Below are positions 53,405 to 62,107 of a DNA stretch of 64,000 nt, piece after piece (position 1 is the stretch's first letter; the number at the start of each line of letters is the position of its first letter). This DNA comes from Candidatus Aalborgicola defluviihabitans (lineage in GTDB: Bacteria; Pseudomonadota; Gammaproteobacteria; Burkholderiales; Burkholderiaceae_C): the NCBI GenBank assembly GCA_016705575.1, contig JADIXX010000006.1, positions 248,001-312,000 on the forward strand, written 5' to 3'. Below the pieces are notes generated by a model, which had not been told where the DNA came from, ran no database searches, and saw only the letters and a program-made list of their open reading frames with translations. The translations under genes were made by a program, and so were the position numbers.

Positions 53405-54280
53405 ATGTTTGAACAGCTCGGATTGATTGGATGCGGCTTGATGGGCGGCTCGTTTGCTCTGGCCCTGAAGCGGGCCGGGCTGGTCAAGCGCGTCGTCGGT
53501 TACAGCAAATCCCCCAGCACCACGGAACGCGCGCGCCTGATGGGGGTTATCGACGTCGAGGCGCCGTCGGCCCTGCTGGCCGTCTCGGGTGCCGATATTG
53601 TGCTGATTGCCGTTCCAGTTGCCGCCACCGAGGCAACCTTCAAGGCCATCAAACACCTTGTCACCGACAAAATGCTGCTCATGGACGTGGGCTCCACCAA
53701 GCGCGAAGTGATTGACGCTGGCAGACGCGCCCTGCGCGAGCACATTGGCTCGTTCGTACCGGCCCACCCCATCACCGGCAAGGAAGTCTCTGGCGTCGAA
53801 AACGCCGACCCCGATCTGTACGCCGGGCGTCAGGTCATCCTCACGCCGATTGAACGCACGCTGACCGCACAACTGCAAAAGGCGGTGGACGTGTGGACCG
53901 CCCTGGGTTGCCGGGTGCTGAAGATGGCGCCCGAACAGCATGACGCCGCATTTGCGGCGGTTAGCCACCTGCCGCACCTGATTGCATTTGCCATGATGAA
54001 TGCCATTTCCGGTCAACCTCAAGGGAACGATTTCCTGTCGCTGGCTGGTCCAGGCTTTCGGGATTTCACCCGCATTGCAGCCAGTGACCCCAAGATTTGG
54101 CGCGACATTCTGGTCTCCAACCGCGAAGAGTTACTGGCTCAGTCCAAGATTTTTCAACGCAATCTGCATGCCCTGGAGTTGATGATTTCCAGCGGAAACA
54201 CCGAGGCACTTGAAGGCCTGCTGGAACAAGCCAGCAACACCCGAAGCTCCTGGAGCATGACTTCCCGCCACAACCCCTGA
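53405..54280 (+). CDS. tyrA: Prephenate dehydrogenase
   Basis: The 291-residue product makes 4-hydroxyphenylpyruvate for tyrosine. It has the NAD(P) motif LGLIGCGLMGGSFALALKRAGL, VDVGSTKREVIDAGRRAL-like strand-helix pattern (MLLMDVGSTKREVI), the GSFVPAHPITGKEVSGVENA region with the catalytic His, and SHLPHLIAFAMM. No ACT domain follows. The start is the ATG at 53405, 20 bases after pheA; the stop overlaps the aroA start by one base. hisC, often between pheA and tyrA in relatives, is absent here. Confidence 0.95.
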   Translation: MFEQLGLIGCGLMGGSFALALKRAGLVKRVVGYSKSPSTTERARLMGVIDVEAPSALLAVSGADIVLIAVPVAATEATFKAIKHLVTDKMLLMDVGSTKREVIDAGRRALREHIGSFVPAHPITGKEVSGVENADPDLYAGRQVILTPIERTLTAQLQKAVDVWTALGCRVLKMAPEQHDAAFAAVSHLPHLIAFAMMNAISGQPQGNDFLSLAGPGFRDFTRIAASDPKIWRDILVSNREELLAQSKIFQRNLHALELMISSGNTEALEGLLEQASNTRSSWSMTSRHNP

Positions 54281-56277
54281 TGTACGCAACCGAATTTCTG
54301 GACCTTCCCCCACTGGGTCACGCCGCCGGCACCGTCACCCTTCCAGGCTCCAAGAGCATCTCTAACCGGGTTTTACTACTGGCCGCGTTGTGCCAAGGCA
54401 CCACCACCATCCATGACCTATTGGATTCCGACGACACCCGCGTCATGCTGGTCGCCCTGCGCCAATTGGGCTGCGGCATTCGCCAGGACGGCGCGCAGGT
54501 GCAAGTGGATGGACTGAACGGTCAACTCAGCGCCAAGGTAGCCAAGCTGTTCCTGGGTAACGCCGGCACCGCCATGCGCCCACTGACCGCAGCTCTGGCG
54601 GTGTTGGGTGGCGACTTTGAGTTGAGTGGCATCCCGCGCATGCACGAGCGCCCCATCGGAGACCTGGTGGACGCGTTGCGCCAACTGGGCTGCCATATCG
54701 ACTACTTGGGGCAAGACGGCTACCCACCACTGCGCATTGGAAAGTCTTCGCTGCAACTCGACACTCCGATCCAGGTCCGTGGTGATGTGTCCAGCCAGTT
54801 CCTGACCGCGCTGCTCATGGCCTTGCCTCTGGTGGCCCGTAAAGACATCGTCATTGACGTCGTAGGCGAGCTAATTTCCCGCCCCTACATCGAAATCACC
54901 CTGAACCTGCTCGCACGCTTTGGCGTGCACATACAACGCGACGGATGGCAGCGCTTCACCATTCCCGCCGGTTGCAAGTTGCAATCGCCGGGCGACATCC
55001 ATGTCGAAGTCGACGCCTCATCTGCTAGCTATTTTATAGCGCTTGGTGCAATTGCGACGAGGGCTAGCGGCCAGAATTCCATAAGGATTTTGGGTGTAGG
55101 GGCTGATTCCATCCAGGGTGACATCCGCTTCATGGAGGCCGCCCAGATGATGGGCGCCTCAATTGAGAGCGGCCCCAACTGGTTGCAGGTGTCACGTGGG
55201 GTCTGGCCACTCAAGGCGATCGACCTGGACTGCAACCACATTCCCGATGCCGCCATGACGCTGGCTGTGATGGCCCTGTATGCCGACGGCACCACCACCT
55301 TGCGCAACATCGCCAGTTGGCGTGTCAAAGAGACCGACCGCATAGCAGCCATGGCCACCGAGCTAAGCAAACTGGGTGCCACCGTGGTGGAAGGCGCCGA
55401 CTTCATCCAGATCACTCCGCCCGCTGGCGTGCACGACTGGAAGGCCGGCACGATCCATACCTACGACGACCACCGCATCGCCATGTGCTTCTCGCTGGCA
55501 GCTTTCAACCCGGCCGGTATTCCGGTGCGAATTAAGGACCCGAAATGCGTGGCCAAAACTTTTCCTGACTACTTCGAAGCGCTGTTCTCGGTCTGCCAGA
55601 GCCCGGAAGCGTCCATTCCGGTCATTTGTGTTGATGGTCCCACGGCATCTGGCAAGGGCACGCTGGCCGCAGTGCTGGCCCAAAAGTTGGGTTACCACTT
55701 TCTGGACTCCGGCTCGCTGTACCGCATCACCGCCTTGGCGGCCCTGCGTGCTGGATTGACGGTGGATGCCGCCAGTGAAGCCGCCATTGCCCAGCTGGTC
55801 GCAGGCCTGCACATCCGCTTCATGGATGGCCGGGTACTGTTGGACGGCGATGACGTCAGCGACACGATCCGCACCGAAGAAGCGGGCATGAACGCCTCCA
55901 CGGTGTCAGCGCTTCCCCAAGTGCGCACCGCCCTGATTGACCTGCAACACAGTTTTCGGCAATTGCCGGGCTTGGTAGCCGATGGGCGCGACATGGGCAC
56001 AGTGATCTTTCCCGACGCCCCGCTCAAGGTTTTCCTCACCGCTAGCGCTGAGCGCAGAGCCGAGCGGCGCTATAAGCAGTTGATTTCTAAGGGGATTTCA
56101 ATTACACTCCCATCTCTTCGCGCGGACCTGGAGGCACGTGACGCTCGGGATTCATTCCGAACCGTTGCACCCTTGAAGCCCGCAGAAGACGCCCAGTTGC
56201 TGGACAACTCTGATTTGTCGGTTGAAGAATCGGTAAATTTGGTGTTGGACTGGTGGCAAAGCAAGCAGCCTTTTTAA
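54280..56277 (+). CDS. aroA-cmk: Fused 3-phosphoshikimate carboxyvinyltransferase/cytidylate kinase
   Basis: One uninterrupted 665-codon frame joins two enzymes. Residues about 1-440 are EPSP synthase (LPGSKSISNRVLLLAALC, NAGTAMRPLTAAL, MHERPIGDLVDALRQLG, DDHRIAMCFSLAAF) of the shikimate path. From about 448 follows CMP/dCMP kinase: the P-loop VDGPTASGKGTLAAVLAQKLG, LDSGSLYRITALAAL, DGRDMGTVIFPDA and the late LEARDARDSFR. A tight linker (SVCQSPEASIPV) joins them. Both are usually separate adjacent genes. A copy of the 55-nt repeat lies in the EPSP synthase part (residues 249-266). Confidence 0.93.
   Translation: MYATEFLDLPPLGHAAGTVTLPGSKSISNRVLLLAALCQGTTTIHDLLDSDDTRVMLVALRQLGCGIRQDGAQVQVDGLNGQLSAKVAKLFLGNAGTAMRPLTAALAVLGGDFELSGIPRMHERPIGDLVDALRQLGCHIDYLGQDGYPPLRIGKSSLQLDTPIQVRGDVSSQFLTALLMALPLVARKDIVIDVVGELISRPYIEITLNLLARFGVHIQRDGWQRFTIPAGCKLQSPGDIHVEVDASSASYFIALGAIATRASGQNSIRILGVGADSIQGDIRFMEAAQMMGASIESGPNWLQVSRGVWPLKAIDLDCNHIPDAAMTLAVMALYADGTTTLRNIASWRVKETDRIAAMATELSKLGATVVEGADFIQITPPAGVHDWKAGTIHTYDDHRIAMCFSLAAFNPAGIPVRIKDPKCVAKTFPDYFEALFSVCQSPEASIPVICVDGPTASGKGTLAAVLAQKLGYHFLDSGSLYRITALAALRAGLTVDAASEAAIAQLVAGLHIRFMDGRVLLDGDDVSDTIRTEEAGMNASTVSALPQVRTALIDLQHSFRQLPGLVADGRDMGTVIFPDAPLKVFLTASAERRAERRYKQLISKGISITLPSLRADLEARDARDSFRTVAPLKPAEDAQLLDNSDLSVEESVNLVLDWWQSKQPF
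55024..55078 (+). repeat. 55-nt dispersed repeat, copy C (inside aroA)
   Basis: The copy contains AGCTATTTTATAGC, a perfect dyad with the ATA codon, then ACGAGGGCTAG 33 bases after the first GCTA. It translates to ASYFIALGAIATRASGQN; the first 11 residues match the conserved EPSP synthase helix, while TRASGQN looks added. Codons such as ATA, AGG and TTT stand out against GC-rich neighbours. Confidence 0.7.
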
Positions 56278-56412
56278 ACCGTCGTTTGGAAAGGCTGATG
56301 GCAGGTAGACAAAAGCGCCCGCTTTTGTCAGGTCCACATTACCCCTCTCGCGCAGCAGCGCACTGGTGGTGTGGTTCAACAACTTAACCCCGCAGCTTCG
56401 GTTGCAAAAAAA

Positions 56413-58095
56413 ATGTCAGAATCTTTCGCAGACCTATTTGAAGAGTCACAAAAACGCTCGGAAACCCGTATTGGTGAAGTCGTTACCGCTGAAGTCGTTC
56501 GTATCGAACACAACTTCGTCGTTGTGAACGCCGGCCTGAAATCCGAAGCGTATGTTCCATTGTCCGAATTCAAGAGCGACAAGGGTGAACTCGAAGTTCA
56601 AGTAGGTGAGTTTGTTTCCGTCGCCATCGTGGCCATGGAAAACGGTTACGGTGACACCATCGTCAGCCGTGACACCGCCAAGCGTCTGGCTTCGTGGATG
56701 TCTCTGGAAAAATCTCTCGAATCCGGCGAGTTTGTCACTGGTACCACCAGCGGCAAGGTCAAGGGTGGCCTGACCGTTTTGGTCAACGGCATCCGCGCAT
56801 TCCTGCCAGGTTCGCTCGTCGACACACGTCCTACCAAGGATCTGTCCCCGTACGAAAACAAGACCATGGAATTCAAGGTCATCAAGCTGGACCGCAAGCG
56901 CAACAACGTTGTGTTGTCACGCCGTGCTGTGGTCGAAGCCTCCATGGGCGAAGAGCGCGCCAAGCTGATGCAGACCCTCAAAGAAGGTTCTGTGGTCCAA
57001 GGCGTGGTCAAGAACATCACCGAATACGGTGCGTTCGTGGACCTGGGCGGTATCGACGGCCTGCTGCACATCACCGACATGGCATGGCGTCGCGTGCGTC
57101 ACCCATCCGAAGTGGTGACTGCTGGTCAAGAAATCACAGCCAAGATCCTGAAGTTCGACACCGAAAAGAACCGTGTCTCGCTGGGTCTGAAGCAAATGGG
57201 TGACGATCCATGGATGGGCGTGAACCGCCGCTACCCACAGTCGACCCGCATGTTCGGCAAGATCACCAACATCGCCGACTACGGCGCATTTGTGGAACTC
57301 GAGCCAGGCATCGAAGGTTTGGTCCACGTGTCCGAAATGGACTGGACCAACAAGAACGTTGCGCCTTCGAAGATCGTTGCCCTGGGCGACGAAGTCGAAG
57401 TCATGGTTCTGGAAATCGACGAAGACAAGCGTCGTATCTCCCTGGGCATGAAGCAGTGCAAGGCCAACCCATGGCAAGAGTTCGCTCAGAACACCAAGCG
57501 CGGCGACCGCGTGAAGGGCCCGATCAAATCCATCACCGACTTCGGCGTGTTCGTCGGTCTGGCTGCTGGTATCGACGGTCTGGTGCATTTGTCTGACCTG
57601 TCCTGGAACGAAACCGGCGAAGCTGCCGTGCGCGAATTCAAGAAGGGTCAAGAAGTTGAGGCTTTGGTCTTGGCTGTGGACGTGGACCGCGAGCGCATCT
57701 CCCTGGGTATCAAGCAGTTGGATTCCGATCCTTTCACCACCTTCGTGTCGATCAACGACAAGGGCCAGGTTGTGACCGGTAAGGTCAAGACTGTGGATGC
57801 CAAGGGCGCTGAAATCGACCTGGGTGAAGACATCATCGGTTACCTGCGCGCTTCCGAAATCAGCCGTGACCGTGTTGAAGACGCACGTAACGTTCTGAAA
57901 GAAGGCGACGAAGTAACGGCTGTGGTGGTGAACGTGGATCGCAAGACCCGCAACATCCAGTTGTCCATCAAGGCCAAGGACATGGCTGACCAAGGCGAAG
58001 CCATGGCTGCGCTGAGCCAAGCTTCTGCCCGCGAAAACGCCGGTACCACCAGCCTGGGCGCTCTGCTGCGCGCCAAGCTGGATAACAACAACTAA
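56413..58095 (+). CDS. rpsA: 30S ribosomal protein S1
   Basis: S1 unfolds mRNA on the 30S subunit during initiation. The 560-residue product has six S1/OB repeats, for example GSVVQGVVKNITEYGAFVDLGGIDGLLHITDMAW and GDRVKGPIKSITDFGVFVGLAAGIDGLVHLSDLSW. The start is ATG 56413 (MSESFADLFEESQKRSE); the frame opens at 56371. Codon use is strongly biased, as expected for a highly expressed gene. It follows aroA-cmk and precedes a terminator and ihfB. Confidence 0.97.
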   Translation: MSESFADLFEESQKRSETRIGEVVTAEVVRIEHNFVVVNAGLKSEAYVPLSEFKSDKGELEVQVGEFVSVAIVAMENGYGDTIVSRDTAKRLASWMSLEKSLESGEFVTGTTSGKVKGGLTVLVNGIRAFLPGSLVDTRPTKDLSPYENKTMEFKVIKLDRKRNNVVLSRRAVVEASMGEERAKLMQTLKEGSVVQGVVKNITEYGAFVDLGGIDGLLHITDMAWRRVRHPSEVVTAGQEITAKILKFDTEKNRVSLGLKQMGDDPWMGVNRRYPQSTRMFGKITNIADYGAFVELEPGIEGLVHVSEMDWTNKNVAPSKIVALGDEVEVMVLEIDEDKRRISLGMKQCKANPWQEFAQNTKRGDRVKGPIKSITDFGVFVGLAAGIDGLVHLSDLSWNETGEAAVREFKKGQEVEALVLAVDVDRERISLGIKQLDSDPFTTFVSINDKGQVVTGKVKTVDAKGAEIDLGEDIIGYLRASEISRDRVEDARNVLKEGDEVTAVVVNVDRKTRNIQLSIKAKDMADQGEAMAALSQASARENAGTTSLGALLRAKLDNNN

Positions 58096-58117
58096 TCACT
58101 AGCTGTTGTACCGAATG

Positions 58118-58163
58118 AACGGCCGGCTGCCCCACGCATGTGTTGGGGCTCCGGTCGTTTTTT
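58118..58163 (+). terminator. Terminator after rpsA
   Basis: AACGGCCGG pairs with CCGGTCGTT, and inside it TGCCCCA pairs with TGGGGC, followed by six T residues. It lies between rpsA and ihfB; read-through or a separate promoter must serve ihfB. Confidence 0.85.
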
Positions 58164-58190
58164 CATGGATAGACCCATTCGACGACTCCC

Positions 58191-58502
58191 ATGACACGCT
58201 CTGACCTTGTTGAAGAACTCGCCAACCGGTTTGGCCAGCTCACCCATCGCGATGCCGAATTTGCCGTCAAGGCCATTTTGGACGCTATGAACGACGCATT
58301 GGTGGCAGGGCACCGTATCGAAATTCGTGGTTTTGGCAGTTTTTCCATCAACCACCGCCCACCCCGCATGGGTCGCAACCCCCGCAGCGGTGAAAGCGTG
58401 GCCATTCCCGAAAAGCGGGTACCCCATTTCAAACCTGGCAAAGCCCTGCGGGAGTCCGTGGACCAACGTACCGCCGAACTGGAGTTGCAAAGCAAGCGCT
58501 AA
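58191..58502 (+). CDS. ihfB: Integration host factor subunit beta
   Basis: IhfB with IhfA bends DNA at promoters and recombination sites. The 103-residue product has the HU/IHF fold: MTRSDLVEELANRFGQLTHRDAEFAVKAILDAMNDALVAGHRIEIRGFGSFSINHRPPRMGRNPRSGE, with the DNA-arm sequence and the proline at the arm tip. The rpsA-ihfB order is conserved in proteobacteria. Confidence 0.96.
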   Translation: MTRSDLVEELANRFGQLTHRDAEFAVKAILDAMNDALVAGHRIEIRGFGSFSINHRPPRMGRNPRSGESVAIPEKRVPHFKPGKALRESVDQRTAELELQSKR

Positions 58503-58542
58503 GGCGCGCGGTGGCCATTAGAATCCATAGCCACCGGGGGGA

Positions 58543-58863
58543 TTGATGAAACAACTTGCATGGTTCTTTAAGTGGATGCTTAAAGCAGCCATTTTTTTTA
58601 CCCTTTTTGCATTCGCGCTAAACAACCAGCACGATGCCACCGTGCGCTTTTTCTTTGGCCAGCAGTGGACCGGCCCGCTGGTTCTGGTGGTCTTGAGTGC
58701 ATTTGCCCTGGGCCTGGTCATTGGCGTGCTGGGCATGGTGCCACGCTGGTGGAGCCACCGCCGTTCTGCTGCACTGGCCCGCCGCACAACAACCGAAGTC
58801 ACCGTCAGCGCCGAAAAGCCATCTACCATGCCACCGCCTTCACAGCCACCATATGGAATTTGA
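58543..58863 (+). CDS. lapA: Lipopolysaccharide assembly protein A
   Basis: LapA is a small inner-membrane protein that works with LapB in setting LpxC levels and LPS synthesis. The 106-residue product has two helices (AIFFTLFAFALNNQHDATVRFFFGQQWTGPL and VLVVLSAFALGLVIGVLGMV) with the conserved F.L.N...V.F.F segment, then a cytoplasmic tail. It overlaps lapB by 11 bases. Confidence 0.88.
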   Translation: MMKQLAWFFKWMLKAAIFFTLFAFALNNQHDATVRFFFGQQWTGPLVLVVLSAFALGLVIGVLGMVPRWWSHRRSAALARRTTTEVTVSAEKPSTMPPPSQPPYGI

Positions 58864-60010
58864 CCTCAGCCTGATACTGCTGGCACTGCCGATTGTTTTT
58901 GTCCTGGGCTGGATGGCTTCGCGATTCGATGTGCGCCAGTTGCGCATGGAGAACCGCCAAGCGCCCAAAGCCTACTTCAAGGGCCTGAACTTTCTGCTCA
59001 ACGAGCAGCAAGACCAGGCCATTGACGCTTTCATCGAAGCCGTGCAAAGTGACCCCGACACTACCGAACTGCACTTCGCCCTAGGCAACCTGTTCCGTCG
59101 CCGTGGCGAATACGAGCGCGCAGTGCGTGTGCACCAGCACCTGCTGTCGCGGGCCGACTTGAGCCAGGATGACCGCTACCGGGCCCGACACGCACTGGCA
59201 CAGGATTACCTCAAGGCTGGTCTGCTTGACCGCGCCGAAGAAGCCCTGCTCAAACTCGAAGGCACACGCTTTGAAGGCTCGGCCCGTCTGGCCCTGCTGG
59301 CCAATTACGAACGCTCGCGCGACTGGGAACATGCGGCCCAGATTGCCCACAAGCTCGAATCTGGCGGCCAAGGCAGCTTCAAGGGACGTCTGTCCCACTA
59401 CCTGTGTGAGCAAGCGGCCAGTTGCATGGCCTCTGACGACCTGCCCCAGGCCCAGGTCTACCTCACGCAGGCCATGCATATTGCTTCTGATGCCCCACGC
59501 CCACGCATCGATCTGGCGCGCTTGCAAATCCGCCAAGGTCGGCCGGCACAGGCCTATGAAACGTTGACCCAGGCCTTGGTAACGGCTCCGGCCGCCATCG
59601 CATTGCTGGCCCCACTCTTGGTTGAGTCCTCCTTGGCTTGTGACCAGGGCCCGGGTGCGCTGGAGCGGTTGAAGGCGGTCTATGAAGAAACTCCATCACT
59701 GGATGTGCTCGATGCCATCGTGGCACTGGAAGCAGCCAGTGGAGCGCCCAGTGCGACCGCCCGCGAGTGGTACGCACATCATCTGGAGAGCGAACCTTCA
59801 CTGGTAGCCGCCGCCAAGTGGATCGCCGGCGAAAAGCTGGAACACGAGCAATTTCATCCCCAAGTGCAACGCGCACTGGACCAAGCGGTCAAACCCCTGA
59901 CCCGCTATCGCTGCGCGGCCTGCGGCTTCGAGGCCAAACAGCACTTCTGGCAATGCCCCGGTTGCCAGACATGGGACAGTTATCCCGCGCGCAGAGTAGA
60001 AGAACTATGA
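58853..60010 (+). CDS. lapB: Lipopolysaccharide assembly protein B
   Basis: LapB (YciM) recruits FtsH to degrade LpxC and coordinates LPS assembly. The 385-residue product has an N-terminal membrane helix (LSLILLALPIVFVLGWMASRFDV), a tetratricopeptide array (AIDAFIEAVQSDPDTTELHFALGNLFRRRGEYERAVRVHQHLLS and following) and a C-terminal rubredoxin-like metal centre (YRCAACGFEAKQHFWQCPGCQTW). The frame opens upstream, but the ATG at 58853 gives the family start. Its stop overlaps the next start (ATGA). Confidence 0.94.
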   Translation: MEFDLSLILLALPIVFVLGWMASRFDVRQLRMENRQAPKAYFKGLNFLLNEQQDQAIDAFIEAVQSDPDTTELHFALGNLFRRRGEYERAVRVHQHLLSRADLSQDDRYRARHALAQDYLKAGLLDRAEEALLKLEGTRFEGSARLALLANYERSRDWEHAAQIAHKLESGGQGSFKGRLSHYLCEQAASCMASDDLPQAQVYLTQAMHIASDAPRPRIDLARLQIRQGRPAQAYETLTQALVTAPAAIALLAPLLVESSLACDQGPGALERLKAVYEETPSLDVLDAIVALEAASGAPSATAREWYAHHLESEPSLVAAAKWIAGEKLEHEQFHPQVQRALDQAVKPLTRYRCAACGFEAKQHFWQCPGCQTWDSYPARRVEEL

Positions 60011-60942
60011 TAATTTCCAAAGAACAAATGGCCCGCGCGCGGGTGCTGGTGGTTGGCGACGTCATGCTGGACCGCTACTGGTACGGTGCAGTGGACCGCA
60101 TTTCGCCCGAGGCACCCGTCCCTGTTGTGCGCATTACCCGTGAGGAAGAGCGCAATGGTGGAGCTGCCAACGTGGCGTACAACGTGGTTACCTTGGGTGC
60201 GCAGGCCTCATTGTTAACTGTAGTGGGTGACGATGAAGCCAGCCACAAGCTCGAAGCCCTGGTGGCTCAAACCGGCATTCAGCCTCACTTCGGGCGCGAC
60301 GCAGACCTCAAGACCACGGTGAAGTTGCGCATCATTGGGCGCCAACAGCAGCTGCTGCGGCTGGACTTTGAAAACACCCCCAAGAGTGAATTGCTGGCCT
60401 CGCAAACCGCTGCGTTCGAGAACTTGTTGCCTCTGCACGGCGCAGTGCTTTTTTCCGACTACGGCAAAGGCGGCCTGGGGCATATCACCGACATGATTGC
60501 GCGCGCCCGTGGCATTGGCAAACCGATTCTGGTGGACCCCAAGGGGGACGATTACGCCCGTTACCAGAACGCAACCGTTATCACACCCAACCGCGCTGAA
60601 CTCCTGCAAGTCATCGGTGCCTGGAATGACGAGGCCACCCTGCGCAACAAGGTCCACAACTTGCGCACGCAACTTCAGCTGGACGCTGTGCTGCTAACCC
60701 GCAGCGAAGAAGGCATGACACTGTTCGATGCTGAAGGTGAACTGCACGTCAGCGCACAAGCGCGCGAAGTGTTTGATGTCACGGGCGCTGGCGACACCGT
60801 GATCGCCACCCTGACCGCCTTGGTTGCAGCGGGTATCAGTCTGCGCGACGCCGTGCCGATAGCCAACCAGGCTGCCAGCATTGTGGTGGGCAAGTTTGGT
60901 ACTGCCACCGTCAGCTACGATGAACTATTTGCATCGCGCTAG
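60007..60942 (+). CDS. hldA: D-glycero-beta-D-manno-heptose-7-phosphate kinase
   Basis: This kinase makes heptose 1,7-bisphosphate for the LPS inner core. The 311-residue PfkB-family product has VLVVGDVMLDRYWYGAVDRISPEAPVPVVRI, GGAANVAYNVVTLGAQ and the catalytic DVTGAGDTVIATL. The nucleotidyltransferase half of HldE is missing, so the gene is the single-domain type (HldA/RfaE1), and the partner HldC must be elsewhere. The start overlaps the lapB stop. Confidence 0.92.
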   Translation: MIISKEQMARARVLVVGDVMLDRYWYGAVDRISPEAPVPVVRITREEERNGGAANVAYNVVTLGAQASLLTVVGDDEASHKLEALVAQTGIQPHFGRDADLKTTVKLRIIGRQQQLLRLDFENTPKSELLASQTAAFENLLPLHGAVLFSDYGKGGLGHITDMIARARGIGKPILVDPKGDDYARYQNATVITPNRAELLQVIGAWNDEATLRNKVHNLRTQLQLDAVLLTRSEEGMTLFDAEGELHVSAQAREVFDVTGAGDTVIATLTALVAAGISLRDAVPIANQAASIVVGKFGTATVSYDELFASR

Positions 60943-60960
60943 AAAGGTAAGAGGATCACC

Positions 60961-61980
60961 ATGACCCGCATCGTAGTCACCGGCGCCGCCGGCTTCATTG
61001 GCAGCAATATCATCAAAGGCCTCAATGCACGCGGCATTGACGACATCATTGCCGTGGACGACCTCAAACAAGGCGACAAATTCCGCAACCTCGCTGCCCT
61101 TCAAATTTCCGATTATGTGGACGTCGACACCTTCTACGACGCCTTCTCCAACGGATCGTTCGGCCAGGTCGAAGCCATCTTCCATGAAGGCGCGTGCAGC
61201 GACACCATGGAGCAGGACGGCCATTACATGATGGATAACAACTACACGTTGTCGTGCCAGTTGTTCCACGCCTGCCAGAAGCGCGGTGCGCGCTTGCTGT
61301 ACGCCTCGTCGGCCGCAACTTACGGCGGCTCCAGCACCTTCCGCGAAGACCCTGCCTTTGAATTGCCGCTCAACGTTTATGGCTACTCCAAGCTGCTATT
61401 CGACCAGCGTATGCGCCGCGAGTGCGGTCACGACTTTCACCGCACCAAGGCCGGCAAAACCAGCCAGGTAGTGGGTTTTCGCTACTTCAACGTCTATGGA
61501 CCGCATGAACAGCACAAGGGTCGCATGGCCAGTGTGGCGTTTCACCAGTTCAACCAGTTCCATGCCGAGGGCAAGGTCAAATTGTTTGGCGAATATGGCG
61601 GCTACCCCGCTGGCGGACAAATGCGCGACTTCGTTTACATAGACGACGTGGTGGCCGTCAACCTGTGGTTCTTTGACCACCCGACCGAATCCGGCATCTA
61701 CAACCTGGGAACTGGCCAGGCGCAGCCTTTCAATGACGTGGCCATCACGGTGGTCAATACGCTGCGCGAGCAACGCGGCGAAAGCAGCCTCACGCTGGCG
61801 CAGGCGGCAGCCGGTGGCTTTCTTGAGTACATCGCCTTTCCGGACGCCCTGCGCGGCAAGTACCAAAGCTATACTCAGGCAGACCTCAGCGGCTTGCGCA
61901 GCACCGGTTGCGACCATGTGTTTGCCACCGTTCAACAAGGTGTGCGCAGCTATGTGCAGGCCCTGTCGACGCTGCGCTAA
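60961..61980 (+). CDS. hldD: ADP-L-glycero-D-manno-heptose 6-epimerase
   Basis: HldD makes the L,D-form of ADP-heptose for the LPS core. The 339-residue product is a short-chain dehydrogenase-type epimerase: VTGAAGFIGSNIIKGLNARGI, SSAATYGGSS, and the catalytic Tyr-Lys of YGYSKLLFDQRMR; RYFNVYGPHEQHKGRMASV is family-specific. It follows hldA with 18 bases between, on the same strand. Confidence 0.96.
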   Translation: MTRIVVTGAAGFIGSNIIKGLNARGIDDIIAVDDLKQGDKFRNLAALQISDYVDVDTFYDAFSNGSFGQVEAIFHEGACSDTMEQDGHYMMDNNYTLSCQLFHACQKRGARLLYASSAATYGGSSTFREDPAFELPLNVYGYSKLLFDQRMRRECGHDFHRTKAGKTSQVVGFRYFNVYGPHEQHKGRMASVAFHQFNQFHAEGKVKLFGEYGGYPAGGQMRDFVYIDDVVAVNLWFFDHPTESGIYNLGTGQAQPFNDVAITVVNTLREQRGESSLTLAQAAAGGFLEYIAFPDALRGKYQSYTQADLSGLRSTGCDHVFATVQQGVRSYVQALSTLR

Positions 61981-62107
61981 GTGCAACAGCAAAGGGTTTA
62001 TCCGTTACAAGCCAGACGTAATTGCAGTCAACCGCGGCATACCAAACGGCGTTATGAAGGAGCATCAGTTTCTGGTGCATCATTTTTTCACTCAAGAAGG
62101 ACAGTAC

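Noticed and set aside
56917..58020. Long open frame antisense to rpsA (367 codons)
   Set aside because: It mirrors the strong codon bias of rpsA and shows no domain, start signal or own terminator.
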